Source: Devosia riboflavina
GTDB lineage: Bacteria; Pseudomonadota; Alphaproteobacteria; Rhizobiales; Devosiaceae
Length of the DNA stretch: 64,000 nucleotides
Assembly (NCBI RefSeq): GCF_000743575.1
Contig: NZ_JQGC01000015.1
Coordinates: 124,001-188,000, forward strand
Reading direction: 5' to 3'
Shown: positions 1-8,596 of the stretch, piece by piece
Layout of the letters: each line of letters begins with the position of its first letter
How positions within the stretch are numbered: the first letter of the stretch is position 1
The notes under the pieces: generated by a model
Seen by the model: only the letters and a program-made list of their open reading frames with translations
The model's database searches: none
What the model was told of the DNA's origin: nothing
Program-made: the position numbers and the translations under genes

Positions 1-425
1 CTGATGGTTCCGAACTGGGCGACAAGGCGGTGGCGGCCGGCGTCGAGCTCGCGAGGGCTCATGGTTCGAAAATCCTGGTCCTGACCGCGACCGACCCGGT
101 GGCGACAGGTATCGGTGCGGGCGGTTTCGGCACTTTCGATGCCGGCCCGATCATCGTCCAGCTCGAAGAAGACTATGCTGCCCAGGCCAAAAAACTGCTC
201 GATGACGCCAAGGCCAAACTCGATGCATCGGGCATTGCGGCGGAAACCCTGCATGTGCCGCGCCACCGTCCGGCCGATGCCATTCTGGAAGCCGCCGCGG
301 CGCGCGGCATCGATACGATCGTTATGGGTTCGCATGGCCGCCGCGGCCTGGGCCGGCTGCTGCTCGGCAGCCAGGCCTCCGAGGTTTTGGCCCGCTCCAA
401 TGTGCCGGTGCTGATCGTCAAATAG
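1..425 (+). CDS. Universal stress protein (UspA family), 5' end cut by the window
   Basis: The reading frame is open from base 3, so the gene begins upstream of the window; 140 residues are visible. They cover most of a single Usp domain, a cytoplasmic alpha/beta fold that often binds ATP and helps in stress survival. The beginning (DGSELGDKA) is the end of the first strand and its loop. Near the C-terminus, VMGSHGRRGLGRLLLGS matches the Usp nucleotide-binding signature G-2x-G-9x-G-(S/T), followed by the final strand NVPVLIVK. The protein's specific role cannot be told from sequence. A hairpin with 10-base arms follows the stop codon. Confidence 0.9.
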   Translation, partial: DGSELGDKAVAAGVELARAHGSKILVLTATDPVATGIGAGGFGTFDAGPIIVQLEEDYAAQAKKLLDDAKAKLDASGIAAETLHVPRHRPADAILEAAAARGIDTIVMGSHGRRGLGRLLLGSQASEVLARSNVPVLIVK

Positions 426-440
426 GCTTTTGCAATTTGT

Positions 441-472
441 CGAAGCCATTGGTCCTGCGGCGAATGGCTTCG
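441..472. terminator. Hairpin downstream of the usp gene
   Basis: Perfect inverted repeat with arms CGAAGCCATT and AATGGCTTCG and a 12-base loop, 16 bases after the usp stop codon. There is no T-run, so it is either a factor-assisted terminator or a 3'-end stabiliser. Confidence 0.45.
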
Positions 473-564
473 GCGCCTCGCCGATTTACGGCTTGCCTTT
501 GCCGGGCGTTCTGCGGCAGAACGCCTCTCGTTCAGCCCCTCCCTGACGCAACGGACACGCCCAA

Positions 565-1098
565 ATGAACATCGACGCCATCCCGACCGGCAAGAATCCG
601 CCCGAAGACCTCAATGTCATCATCGAAGTTCCGCTTGGCGGCGAGCCGATCAAGTATGAAATCGACAAGGATAGCGGCGCCCTTTTCGTCGATCGCTTCC
701 TCTATACGCCGATGCGCTACCCCGGCAATTACGGCTTCGTGCCGCATACTCTATGCGGTGACGGCGATCCGCTCGACGTGATCGTGATGAATTCGCGCCC
801 CCTCGTTCCGGGCGCCGTGGTGCGTTCGCGCCCCGTCGGCGTGCTCTTCATGGAAGACGATGGCGGCCAGGACGAAAAGATCATCGCCGTGCCGGTTTCC
901 AAGCTGACCCGCATGTACGACAACATCAAGGACATCGAGGATTTCCCGGAAATCCAGCTTGAGCGCGTGAAGCATTTCTTCACCCACTACAAGGATCTCG
1001 AGCCCGGCAAGTGGGCCAAGATCGACCGGATCGGCAACCTCGCCGATGCCAGGCGCGTGATCCTCGAATCGATCGAGCGCCATAAGAGCGAAAAATGA
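565..1098 (+). CDS. ppa: Soluble inorganic pyrophosphatase
   Basis: A 177-residue family I inorganic pyrophosphatase. It hydrolyses the PPi released by nucleic acid, protein and activated-sugar synthesis to two phosphates in the cytoplasm, using magnesium. The diagnostic acidic metal-binding motif DGDPLD lies at residues 66-71, preceded by the conserved YPGNYGFVP stretch. Length and N-terminus ([10 protein letters not shown]) are normal for bacterial Ppa, which forms hexamers. The gene stands alone between a hairpin and its own terminator. A membrane-bound H+-pyrophosphatase gene lies 7.6 kb downstream, so the cell has two ways of consuming PPi. Confidence 0.97.
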   Translation: MNIDAIPTGKNPPEDLNVIIEVPLGGEPIKYEIDKDSGALFVDRFLYTPMRYPGNYGFVPHTLCGDGDPLDVIVMNSRPLVPGAVVRSRPVGVLFMEDDGGQDEKIIAVPVSKLTRMYDNIKDIEDFPEIQLERVKHFFTHYKDLEPGKWAKIDRIGNLADARRVILESIERHKSEK

Positions 1099-1109
1099 GT
1101 TTCGGAATT

Positions 1110-1137
1110 GGGCTGGAGCGACCCAGCCCTTTTCTTT
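1110..1137 (+). terminator. Intrinsic terminator of ppa
   Basis: GGGCTGG pairs with CCAGCCC around a 6-base loop and is followed directly by TTTTCTTTT, 12 bases after the ppa stop codon. Confidence 0.85.
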
Positions 1138-1177
1138 TGCCCTTGCCGATGGGCGGCAGCGTGGCTTTCATGGCGGC

Positions 1178-2050
1178 ATGACGCTTCCTGCCTTCGACAC
1201 CAGACTTTTCCAGATCGCCACCAAGCCGCTCGACCCGGCGGACTGGCTCGATCCCGATGCGGATATGGCGGCGCAACTCGCCGAAAAGGCGCGCCTTCAA
1301 AAGACTCATTTTTCCGAGATTTTTGCGGAACTGCCCGAAAGCCGACCGGCTCAGGCCGAGCTGCTTTCCCTCTTGGCCGAATATCTGCCGGAGCGCTTTC
1401 CGCATCTCTGGCAAAAGCGCGACAATGGCCTCCTCATCGTGCCCAGTGGCGAAGTGGTTGATCTCGCTGGCATTCCGTTGCTGCAGGCGGCAAAACTGGT
1501 GCAGGACGATCTTCTCATTCTCTCCCGCACCGAGCCCGGCTGGCGCTTGGTGGCGGCGAGCCTCAGCTTCCCGTCCTCCTGGGTGCTCTCCGAGAAAATC
1601 GGAAAGGTGCTCGACGCCATTCATCAGCCGGTTCCCGGCTTTGGGCCCGAAACCCGCTCGGCCCAGCTCATGGCGCGCATGTTCGATGCCCTGCGGCCGG
1701 AAATCCCGCTTATTCGCTGGAACTGGTCGCTCTATGGCGACCGGCGATTGTTTCACCCCGATGTTTCGGGACCCGACATGCCGCGCTTCGGTACCGGCGA
1801 GCGGGCCGATCCGGTGCACCTGCGCATCGAGCGGCAAACCCTCAGGAAACTGCCTGAGACCGGCGCCATCGTCTTCACGATCCGGATTTCATTGGTCGAT
1901 CTCGACACGTTTGCTGGCCATCCCGATGCCAAAATTTTGGCCGCAACCCTCCATGCCCAGCTTCTTGCCCTTACGCCCGAACAGCTCGACTACAAAGGGC
2001 TGACCCGCGAGCGCGACCGCGTTCTCTCGCGTCTCGCAGGCATAAGCTGA
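1178..2050 (+). CDS. DUF3445 / heme-dependent oxidative N-demethylase-like protein
   Basis: A 290-residue protein that I assign to DUF3445, the family of the alpha subunit of heme-dependent dimethylamine oxygenases. The family hallmarks are NWSLYGDRRLFHP at about residues 186-198 and LRIERQTLRKLP at about 215-226, the latter supplying conserved basic residues in a beta-strand. There is no signal peptide and no membrane segment. The other subunits of a demethylase complex are not nearby, so the substrate is unknown and the protein may be an orphan of the family. It lies between the ppa terminator and a MarR gene on the same strand. Confidence 0.75.
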   Translation: MTLPAFDTRLFQIATKPLDPADWLDPDADMAAQLAEKARLQKTHFSEIFAELPESRPAQAELLSLLAEYLPERFPHLWQKRDNGLLIVPSGEVVDLAGIPLLQAAKLVQDDLLILSRTEPGWRLVAASLSFPSSWVLSEKIGKVLDAIHQPVPGFGPETRSAQLMARMFDALRPEIPLIRWNWSLYGDRRLFHPDVSGPDMPRFGTGERADPVHLRIERQTLRKLPETGAIVFTIRISLVDLDTFAGHPDAKILAATLHAQLLALTPEQLDYKGLTRERDRVLSRLAGIS

Positions 2051-2093
2051 AACGCTTGCCCAAATCAGTCCGCCGCGCCTAAATGGGAAAAAT

Positions 2094-2108
2094 CCTGAGT
2101 AGGCTCAG
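2094..2108. promoter_or_regulatory. Inverted repeat touching the marR start, candidate MarR autoregulatory site
   Basis: CTGAG-TAGG-CTCAG ends three bases before the ATG of the MarR gene. There is no recognisable Shine-Dalgarno sequence in between. A repressor bound here would block initiation, as is common for autoregulated MarR proteins; that role is inferred from position. Confidence 0.4.
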
Positions 2109-2111
2109 TAT

Positions 2112-2552
2112 ATGAACGAGACCACCGTTGCCGACCAGTTGAACTGGGCTGCCCGTCTCCTGGCGCGCGAGACGGAAACCATGCTGGGCCCCATCGGGCT
2201 CAATCCCGCCTATGTACCGGTGTTGCTTGCCCTCTCTGCCGGCGGTGCGCATACGCCAAAGGGGCTGGCCGAGGCTGCCTCGGTCGAGCAGCCGACGATG
2301 ACCGCAACCATCCAGCGCATGGAGCGCGATGGTTTTGTGACGCGAAAGCGCAATCCCGACGATGGCCGCAGCGCGTTGATCGCCCTGACGCCACTGGGCT
2401 ATGAGCGCATCGCCGACATGGACCGCGCCCTGGGTGCGCTCAACGAACTGCTGCTCGAGCAATTCACCACGGCCGAGCGCGGTCAGTTCCTGGAACTTTT
2501 AGGGCGCGTGGTGTCGCTATTGGAAGTGCAGACGGGTAGGACGGGACAGTAG
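2112..2552 (+). CDS. MarR family transcriptional regulator
   Basis: A 146-residue winged-helix protein. The DNA-binding core spans about residues 45-105: the recognition helix region EAASVEQPTMTATIQRMERDG is followed by the wing RKRNPDDGRSALIALT, whose central D-x-R is the MarR hallmark. Helical dimerisation segments lie at both ends. MarR dimers usually repress neighbouring genes until a small phenolic or oxidant ligand binds. The alpha/beta hydrolase gene starts 13 bp downstream on the same strand and is the likely target, with the marR gene itself, through the inverted repeat just upstream. Confidence 0.92.
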   Translation: MNETTVADQLNWAARLLARETETMLGPIGLNPAYVPVLLALSAGGAHTPKGLAEAASVEQPTMTATIQRMERDGFVTRKRNPDDGRSALIALTPLGYERIADMDRALGALNELLLEQFTTAERGQFLELLGRVVSLLEVQTGRTGQ

Positions 2553-2564
2553 GCGTCCGGCTCC

Positions 2565-3320
2565 ATGAAATTCGAAAAATTCTTCATACCCTCCGCTGAG
2601 GCCGGCGCTCGACTGGAGATCGTGGCCGCCAGACCAGAGGGCGCAGGCCCGTTTCCCACTCTCGTCTTCAACCATGGCTCAACCGGCAGAGGGCAGAACA
2701 CATCCCTTTATGGGAGAACCGTGGCTCCAGGGATCGTCGCAAACTATTTTGTCGAGCGCGGCTGGATGGCCCTCTTTCCGCAACGCCGGGGCAGGGGAAA
2801 ATCCGGCGGCGCCTATGGCGAAGGCCTTGCCCCCGACGGCTCGGGCTATTCCTGCGATGTCGAAATCGCGATTGCCGGTTTCGAGCGGGCCATCGAGGAT
2901 GTCGATGCCGTCGTCAGCTATTTGCGCGACCGATCTGACATAGACCGGCAAAGGCTTGTCATCGGCGGCGTCTCACGCGGAGGAATCCTCGCCATCGCCT
3001 TTGCCGGGATGAGGCCGGGTATTTTCCGCGGCGCCATCAACTTCAATGGTGGCTGGCTGGGGCGGGGCTGCCCGAGCCATGAAGTGGTCAATCCCCTGCT
3101 TTTCGAGCGCGGCGCACAAGCGCGAATTCCAACCCTCTGGCTGCATGGCAATGCCGACCAGTACTATCAGATAGGGCACTGCCGGAAAAATTTTGACCGG
3201 TTTCGATCCGCGGGCGGGCAGGGCACATTCATCGCCGCGCCGATGGGTCATGCACTGATGTTCAAGCCCGCGCTCTGGAGCGGACATGTCGACCAATACA
3301 TGCAGGACAGCGTGGCCTGA
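2565..3320 (+). CDS. Alpha/beta hydrolase (dienelactone hydrolase / peptidase S9-like)
   Basis: A 251-residue cytoplasmic serine hydrolase with a single alpha/beta hydrolase domain. The nucleophile elbow GVSRGG places Ser at residue 137. The acid is probably Asp198 in LHGNADQYY, and the catalytic His is His229 in APMGHAL. The early strand-loop FNHGSTGRG gives the oxyanion region. The substrate is not predictable; dienelactone hydrolases and acyl-peptidases share this layout. It follows the MarR gene after a 12-bp gap and is probably co-transcribed with it, which suggests a ligand-inducible detoxification or ester-cleaving role. Confidence 0.85.
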   Translation: MKFEKFFIPSAEAGARLEIVAARPEGAGPFPTLVFNHGSTGRGQNTSLYGRTVAPGIVANYFVERGWMALFPQRRGRGKSGGAYGEGLAPDGSGYSCDVEIAIAGFERAIEDVDAVVSYLRDRSDIDRQRLVIGGVSRGGILAIAFAGMRPGIFRGAINFNGGWLGRGCPSHEVVNPLLFERGAQARIPTLWLHGNADQYYQIGHCRKNFDRFRSAGGQGTFIAAPMGHALMFKPALWSGHVDQYMQDSVA

Positions 3321-3392
3321 GCCGCCGGCACAAAGGCCTTAAAAATCATGCGGTTCGCGCGCACCAAAAGGGTGCATTAACGCGCCTCCCTT

Positions 3393-4727
3393 ATGCTCGG
3401 CGGCAAAGAGGGAATGATTGAAGTGGCCCAGGTAGATGTGTTCTCGCTTGCCGCCGCCGTCACAGCACTGCTGCTGGCAGTCGCGCTGCTCGTTGCCTAT
3501 GCAATCAATCACCGGCTGAAAGCCTTTGTCTGGTGGGCGGGCAGTTTTGGTTTGCTGGCCCTTTGGCTCGCGACAGCGACGCTGCGCCTCGAAAAGCCGG
3601 TCGTGGCCGTGCTGTGGTTCAGTTGGGGGAGTTTTTACGCCGCCGCCTGCCTTGTGGCCTATGGGCTCTATCGCGAAGGCGCCACGCGGACGAGTCCCCT
3701 CGGCCGCATGCTGGTCTGTGGCCTGCTGTTTGTCGGGATGGCGACGGCGCTGACCGTGCTGCATGCGCGGCCGCATCACTGGTTTCTATTGGGCCCCATT
3801 CCCACGCTGGTGTTCATGGCCTGGTCGGCCGTCTTGGTCTATCGCGTCGGCGCATGGGCCTATGGATTGGTCCTCGTTGCCGGCATTGCCACCGTCACCC
3901 TGCTGTCCCTCATCCATCCGGGCGGGCTTGCCCGCGCCCTGTCACCGGACCGGACGCCCCCGCATCTGCGCGGTGGCTTTGGCGAAGGGGGCGATCCCGG
4001 CACTGCCATTTCCCTCAATCCGCCTCCGCCACCCGGCGGACTCTTCAATTTTGCGCCCCCGCCGGGCCCGCATCCACCGGTGGAGCAACCCTTGACGGTG
4101 ACGCTCATCACGGTCGTGGCCTTGCTGGCCATGGCCATCGCCCTGGTCATGCGCGACATGCTGAGCGAGCTCGACCGGATGCGGGAGCGCTCAAGCATCG
4201 ATGCCATGACGGGCCTTCTCAATCGCGCGACTTTTGAGGAAACGGCCGCGATCCTGTTGCGAGATGCCGGCGGCCGTCCGGTTCATCTGGTGCTTTTCGA
4301 TATCGATCATTTCAAGCGGGTCAACGACACGGCGGGACACGCGGCGGGCGACCGGGTCATTTCCCGGCTGGGCCAGCTCTTGCGCGATCTGTCCGCGTCG
4401 CGCGGTATTGCGGGGCGCGTCGGTGGCGAGGAATTTGCCGTTCTCCTCGCGGACAGCGATCTCGGCGCGGCGCGGCAGTTTGCCGATGCCATTCGGGTGG
4501 AGCTTTCGGCCTCCGATTTTGGCGACGATATTGGCTGGGGCGTGACGGCGAGCGCCGGGATCGCCAGACACCTGGCCGACGAAAACCTGCATAGCCTGAC
4601 GGCGCGGGCCGACAAGGCCCTTTACGCCGCCAAGGAAAGCGGGCGCGACCGGATCATCGTCGCCCCGGACACAGAGGGGGCGCAGGATTGGCCGAGCCCG
4701 ACTGTGAGGCTCGCCGGCAGTGCGTGA
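3393..4727 (+). CDS. Membrane-bound diguanylate cyclase (GGDEF) with a proline-rich insert
   Basis: Makes cyclic di-GMP from two GTP. The N-terminal half (residues about 10-250) holds six or seven hydrophobic helices. The GGDEF domain follows at about 270-430, with the active-site loop RVGGEEF near residue 345 and the substrate motif DIDHFKRVNDTAGHAAGD before it. Between the last two membrane helices lies a roughly 50-residue insert rich in Pro and Gly. The start is uncertain: the ATG at 3393 has no Shine-Dalgarno sequence, whereas the GTG at 3423 has AAAGAGG 11 bases upstream and would give a 434-residue protein. No phosphodiesterase domain is present. It resembles the cyclase at 45209. Confidence 0.9.
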   Translation: MLGGKEGMIEVAQVDVFSLAAAVTALLLAVALLVAYAINHRLKAFVWWAGSFGLLALWLATATLRLEKPVVAVLWFSWGSFYAAACLVAYGLYREGATRTSPLGRMLVCGLLFVGMATALTVLHARPHHWFLLGPIPTLVFMAWSAVLVYRVGAWAYGLVLVAGIATVTLLSLIHPGGLARALSPDRTPPHLRGGFGEGGDPGTAISLNPPPPPGGLFNFAPPPGPHPPVEQPLTVTLITVVALLAMAIALVMRDMLSELDRMRERSSIDAMTGLLNRATFEETAAILLRDAGGRPVHLVLFDIDHFKRVNDTAGHAAGDRVISRLGQLLRDLSASRGIAGRVGGEEFAVLLADSDLGAARQFADAIRVELSASDFGDDIGWGVTASAGIARHLADENLHSLTARADKALYAAKESGRDRIIVAPDTEGAQDWPSPTVRLAGSA

Positions 4728-4976
4728 CCGTCTTTTCTGAGCCCCATCAGCCGGAAAACCGGATAAAATTCGCCCAGGAAGGGGAATTGCGCCGTTTCTC
4801 GCCGTGCACGCAAACCCGCCCTGCGTGGGGAGCGCTTGTGGAAAGCACTGTTTTTCTATAAGAGCCGCACCGAAAAGCGCCAGTCTGCCCACATTGCAGC
4901 TGGCGTTTCCTGTTTCCTGCATGTTTTGGCCGTTTGCCCTTGGCGCCGCTGGACCATGCCCAACGCCCCGGTGCCC

Positions 4977-6791
4977 ATGTCCCTGCGCAATATTGCCATC
5001 ATCGCCCACGTTGACCACGGTAAGACCACCCTGATCGACGTCCTGCTCAAGCAGTCGGGCTCATTCCGCGAAAACGAGCGCGTCGAAGAACGCGCCATGG
5101 ACAGCAATGATATCGAGCGCGAGCGCGGTATCACCATTCTGGCCAAGGTGACTTCCCTCCTCTGGAAAGACACCCGCATCAATATCGTCGACACGCCCGG
5201 CCACGCCGACTTCGGCGGTGAGGTGGAACGCATCCTCTCCATGGTCGACGGCGTCGTCATCCTCGTCGACGCGGCCGAAGGTCCGATGCCGCAGACCAAG
5301 TTCGTGCTCGGCAAGGCGCTGGCGCAGGGCCTGCGTCCGATCGTTGCCATCAACAAGATCGACAAGTCCGACGAGCGTCACCTCGAAGTGCTCGAAGAAA
5401 TTTTTGATCTTTTTATCGCCCTCGATGCGACCCCTGAGCAGTTGGACTTCCCAGTGCTTTATGGTTCGGCCAAGCAGGGCTGGATGGCATTGGAGCCGGA
5501 AGGTCCCAAGGAAAGCCTTGGGCCCCTCCTCGACAAGGTCATCGAACACGTGCCGCAGCCTTCGGTCGAAGAAGGCGCGTTCCGCATGTTGGTCACCACC
5601 ATCGAGCGCAACCCGTTCCTTGGCCGCATCCTGACCGGCCGCATCACCTCGGGCTCCGTCAAGGCCAACGACCCCATCCACACGCTCAATCGTGAAGGCA
5701 AGGAAGTCGAAAAGGGCCGTGTCTCCAAGGTTCTGGCTTTCCGTGGCCTTGAACGCACCCCCGTCGAAGTCGGCGAAGCCGGCGACATCGTCGCCATTGC
5801 CGGTCTTGTGACCTCCACCGTGGCCGATACGCTCTGCGCTACCTCGGTGACCAAGCCCATCGCCGCCAAGCCGATCGATCCCCCGACCCTGTCGGTCACC
5901 TTCCGCATCAATGACGGCCCGCTGGCCGGCCGCGAAGGCGACAAGGTGCAGTCGCGCGTCATCCGCGAGCGCCTGATGCGCGAAGCCGAAGGTAACGTCG
6001 CGATCCGCGTGACCCCGGGCGACGACAACGACTCCTATGACGTTGCCGGCCGCGGCGAACTTCAGCTCGCCGTGCTCATCGAAAACATGCGCCGCGAAGG
6101 CTTTGAGCTGACCATCGGTCGTCCCAAGGTCCTGATGCAGGACATCGATGGCGTCCGCCACGAGCCGATCGAAGAAGTCATCATCGACGTCGATGACGAG
6201 TTTACCGGCGCCGTCGTGCAAAAGCTCACCGAGCGCAAGGGCGAACTGACCGATATGCGTCCGTCCGGCGTTGGCCGTACCCGTATCCAGCTCCTGGTTC
6301 CGACCCGTTCGCTGATCGGCTACCAGCCTGAACTGCTCTCGGATACCCGTGGCACGGCCATCTTCAACCGCCTGTTCCACTCCTTCGTGCCTTATAAGGG
6401 CGAGCTGCCCGGCCGTCGCACCGGCGTTCTGATCTCGAACGGTACCGGCCAGTCGGTTGCCTTCGCGCTCTGGAACCTCGAAGACCGCGGCCCGATCATG
6501 ATCGATGCCGGCGTCGACATCTATGAAGGCATGATCATCGGCGAGCATTCCCGCGAGAACGACCTTGAGGTCAATGCGCTCAAGGGCAAGCAGCTCACCA
6601 ATATCCGCACGACTTCCAAGGACGAAGCGGTGCGCCTGACGACCCCGAAGAAGCTGACCCTCGAACAGTCGCTCGGCTATATCGCCGAAGACGAATATGT
6701 CGAAGTGACGCCCAAATCGATCCGCCTGCGCAAGATCTGGCTCGATCCCAACGATCGCAAGCGCATGAGCCGCGCCGCCAAGTCGGCCTAA
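4977..6791 (+). CDS. typA: Ribosome-associated GTPase TypA/BipA
   Basis: A 604-residue translational GTPase related to EF-G. It binds ribosomes and supports 50S assembly and stress or low-temperature growth. Seen here: G1 AHVDHGKTT at residues 10-18, the switch region RGITI, G3 DTPGH near 72, and G4 NKID near 126. The EF-G-like domains and the TypA-specific C-terminal domain follow. I place the start at the ATG giving MSLRNIAII, the usual TypA N-terminus. An in-frame ATG at 4956 and one at 4836 would add 7 or 47 residues that do not look like TypA. It is monocistronic, with a gap of about 165 bp before dedA. Confidence 0.95.
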   Translation: MSLRNIAIIAHVDHGKTTLIDVLLKQSGSFRENERVEERAMDSNDIERERGITILAKVTSLLWKDTRINIVDTPGHADFGGEVERILSMVDGVVILVDAAEGPMPQTKFVLGKALAQGLRPIVAINKIDKSDERHLEVLEEIFDLFIALDATPEQLDFPVLYGSAKQGWMALEPEGPKESLGPLLDKVIEHVPQPSVEEGAFRMLVTTIERNPFLGRILTGRITSGSVKANDPIHTLNREGKEVEKGRVSKVLAFRGLERTPVEVGEAGDIVAIAGLVTSTVADTLCATSVTKPIAAKPIDPPTLSVTFRINDGPLAGREGDKVQSRVIRERLMREAEGNVAIRVTPGDDNDSYDVAGRGELQLAVLIENMRREGFELTIGRPKVLMQDIDGVRHEPIEEVIIDVDDEFTGAVVQKLTERKGELTDMRPSGVGRTRIQLLVPTRSLIGYQPELLSDTRGTAIFNRLFHSFVPYKGELPGRRTGVLISNGTGQSVAFALWNLEDRGPIMIDAGVDIYEGMIIGEHSRENDLEVNALKGKQLTNIRTTSKDEAVRLTTPKKLTLEQSLGYIAEDEYVEVTPKSIRLRKIWLDPNDRKRMSRAAKSA

Positions 6792-6957
6792 GATCCGGCA
6801 GTGGTGGAAGGGGCGATCACCCCTTCCCATCTTCCCACCCGCGGAAGCCGCAGCATCGAGTGTCGGACCGGATCGCGTCAAAACCGCTCCGGCCCGATAT
6901 CTCCCCCGCGATGGGGAGAAGGGGCGACGGGAGCCCCTCGTCTAGAGGAGATACCCA

Positions 6958-7566
6958 ATGAGCGACTTCATCATCGGCTTCATCACCGATTGGGGCTATC
7001 TGGGCATCTTCCTCCTCATGGTGGCAGAAAACCTCTTCCCGCCTATCCCCTCAGAATTGATCATGCCCTTTGCCGGCTACGTGGCGGCCAATGGTGACCT
7101 CTCGACCTTCGGCGTGCTTGCGGCCGGCACCGTCGGTTCGGTCGCGGGCACCACAGCCTGGTATGCGGCGGCGCGCCTCCTCGGCCTTGAACGCTTTACC
7201 TGGCTCTGTAACAAGTTCGGTCGTTTCGCCACCTTGAGCGAAGACGATATCGACAAGGCCTATCACTGGTTCGAGCGCCATGGCCCGCTGGCGGTATTCG
7301 TCGGCCGCCTGATCCCAGCCATTCGCACGCTGATTTCCGTGCCCGCCGGCCTTGCGCGGATGCCGTTCGGACAGTTCCTCCTGATCTCGACCCTGGGAAG
7401 CCTTCTCTGGACCGGCATTCTCACCGTGGCGGGCCTGCTTCTGCACGAGGGCTACCATATCGTGGAAGCCTGGGTGGATCCGGTCTCGACCGGCGTCGTC
7501 GTGCTCGCCGTCGTGATCTACATATGGCGCTTCGTTACCTGGAAGCCGATCAAGGATATCGGCTAA
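6958..7566 (+). CDS. DedA family inner-membrane protein
   Basis: A 202-residue polytopic DedA/SNARE-associated protein. DedA proteins are needed for envelope integrity and are proposed proton-dependent lipid (undecaprenyl phosphate or phosphatidylethanolamine) flippases. Conserved features seen are the re-entrant E-N-L-F-P-P-I-P-SE motif near residues 24-33 and the motif F-V-G-R-L-I-P-A-I-R-T near 111-121, which carries the essential acidic and arginine residues. A strong AGAGGAGA Shine-Dalgarno sequence precedes the ATG. The gene ends just before the tandem repeats and sigma-54-like promoter at 7575-7699. Confidence 0.92.
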   Translation: MSDFIIGFITDWGYLGIFLLMVAENLFPPIPSELIMPFAGYVAANGDLSTFGVLAAGTVGSVAGTTAWYAAARLLGLERFTWLCNKFGRFATLSEDDIDKAYHWFERHGPLAVFVGRLIPAIRTLISVPAGLARMPFGQFLLISTLGSLLWTGILTVAGLLLHEGYHIVEAWVDPVSTGVVVLAVVIYIWRFVTWKPIKDIG

Positions 7567-7574
7567 GCGCTTTT

Positions 7575-7612
7575 GCCTCGCATTTTGCAACGCGCCTTGC
7601 ATTTTGCGAAGC
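7575..7612 (+). promoter_or_regulatory. Tandem 19-bp repeat, candidate enhancer-binding-protein sites
   Basis: Two abutting units, GCCTCGCATTTTGCAACGC and GCCTTGCATTTTGCGAAGC, match at 16 of 19 positions. They lie about 70-110 bp upstream of the sigma-54 promoter at 7684, where activators of sigma-54 polymerase usually bind. They begin 9 bp after the dedA stop codon. Function is inferred from position and repetition. Confidence 0.4.
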
Positions 7613-7683
7613 GCTGAAAACGCAAAAAGGCCAATAGTAATAAGAGCTTAATCTTTGGTCCCGGTTTTGCGGGGCCGCGGACT

Positions 7684-7699
7684 TGGCACGCTTCGTGCA
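7684..7699 (+). promoter_or_regulatory. Sigma-54 (RpoN) type -24/-12 promoter
   Basis: TGGCACGCTTCGTGCA matches the RpoN consensus TGGCACG-N4-TTGC(A/T) at every fixed position except one (G for the first T of the -12 block), with exact GG/GC spacing. Transcription would start near 7710. It would produce either the short RNA at 7710-7795 or a leader for yggT (start 7921). Confidence 0.6.
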
Positions 7700-7709
7700 A
7701 TAGAGGTCC

Positions 7710-7795
7710 TGTCCGGAACCTTGTACTGCATACCGGATGTCAGTCATTTGGGCCCCGTATCGCTTGCCCGGTGCGGGGCTCCGGCTTTTCTGGTC
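7710..7795 (+). ncRNA. Candidate sigma-54-dependent small RNA
   Basis: From the predicted start the RNA could fold into a first hairpin (TCCGG at 7712 with CCGGA at 7733) and a second, stronger one (GGGCCCCG at 7750 with CGGGGCTC at 7774). A CTTTTCT tract follows, resembling an intrinsic terminator. No ORF with a ribosome-binding site lies inside. Size (about 80-90 nt) and layout fit a regulatory RNA, but it could also be the 5' leader of yggT. Confidence 0.4.
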
Positions 7796-7806
7796 TCTTG
7801 CTTCTC

Positions 7807-7851
7807 GCGCTTCCGAACCGGAAAACCGGTATCCACTTTTCCTGGAAGCGC
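7807..7851. repeat. Palindromic intergenic repeat, family 2, copy 1
   Basis: Outer arms GCGCTTCC and GGAAGCGC enclose the core GAACCGGAAAACCGGTATCC followed by ACTTTTC. The core closely matches the element at 42758-42802 (GAAACCGGTGCCCACTTTC). Similar short palindromes are widespread in Hyphomicrobiales genomes. Confidence 0.6.
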
Positions 7852-7920
7852 TCTGGGGTGGTCTTGTGGCCTTGCCACTAACCCACTAGATAAATCGGAC
7901 CTTTTCTCGCGGAGACGCCG

Positions 7921-8223
7921 ATGCGCGCCGTTCTCGACATCATCCTCATCCTGCTCCAGCTCTATTGGTGGGTCCTGCTCATCATGATCATCATGAGCTG
8001 GCTGATCTCGTTCAACGTGATCAATACCCGCAACCAGTTCGTCGAAGCGGTCTGGCGCGTGCTCAATCAGTTGACCGAACCGGTGCTGCGACCCCTTAGG
8101 CGCATGCTGCCCAATTTCTCGGGCCTCGATCTTTCCCCGCTGGTCGCGTTCCTGATCATCTTCTTCATCCAGTCGATCATCGGCTACTATATCTATCCAG
8201 CCGTTGCCCGCGCCGGCATCTAG
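7921..8223 (+). CDS. YggT family membrane protein
   Basis: A 100-residue protein with two hydrophobic stretches typical of YggT. The first spans about residues 4-28 (IILILLQLYWWVLLIMIIMSW). The loop carries the family motif LNQLTEPVLRPLRRMLPNFSGLD-S-P near 50-73. The second spans about 75-95. YggT proteins sit in the inner membrane; in other bacteria they are linked to osmotic tolerance, cell division or the placing of membrane complexes. The reading frame overlaps the start proposed for the DUF167 gene, an arrangement seen in many alphaproteobacteria. Confidence 0.88.
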   Translation: MRAVLDIILILLQLYWWVLLIMIIMSWLISFNVINTRNQFVEAVWRVLNQLTEPVLRPLRRMLPNFSGLDLSPLVAFLIIFFIQSIIGYYIYPAVARAGI

Positions 8224-8524
8224 CTTTTTCCGCATCACGCCGGAGGGATTTTTGCTATCCCTCCGCGTCACGCCCAATGCGGGGCGCGATATCATCGATG
8301 GCGCCGAAGCCCGCGACGATGGCTCCACCGTCCTCCGCATTCGCGTCAAAGCCGTGCCGGACAAGGGCAAGGCCAATGCCGCCGTGATCGCGCTCCTCGC
8401 CAAAAGCCTCGGCATTTCCAAATCGTCGGTGACCCTCGTCAGCGGCGAAACCGCGCGGCTCAAGACCATGCTGGTCGCCGATGCCTCTGATGCCGTCCTC
8501 GAGCGGCTCACCGCCATCGCCTGA
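8204..8524 (+). CDS. DUF167 (YggU) family protein
   Basis: A 106-residue small cytoplasmic protein of unknown function. The DUF167 core is clear: LRVTPNAGRDIIDG, then RIRVKAVPDKGKANAAVIALLAKSLG, the family signature for a basic alpha/beta fold, and then VSGETARLK. The start is uncertain: the frame opens with a TTG at 8204 inside the end of yggT (20 bp overlap), and another TTG lies at about 8252. Translational coupling to yggT is likely. The biochemical role is not known for any member I can name. Confidence 0.85.
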   Translation: MPAPASSFFRITPEGFLLSLRVTPNAGRDIIDGAEARDDGSTVLRIRVKAVPDKGKANAAVIALLAKSLGISKSSVTLVSGETARLKTMLVADASDAVLERLTAIA

Positions 8525-8596
8525 CGGGCAGCGACAAACCGTCACACTTTCCAATTGCTTAACGGCCTGAACCGGCTAATCTCCCCTTTGGGAGGA

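Larger units (their letters stand above)
7567..7920. other. 354-bp non-coding stretch between dedA and yggT
   Basis: No credible ORF. It holds a tandem 19-bp repeat (7575-7612), a near-consensus sigma-54 promoter (7684-7699), a hairpin-ended small-RNA candidate (7710-7795) and a palindromic repeat element (7807-7851), each listed separately. Confidence 0.85.

Noticed and set aside
5061..6881. Minus-strand ORF of 606 codons opposite typA
   Set aside because: Mirror frame of the conserved typA codons; no recognisable protein pattern and no plausible start signal.
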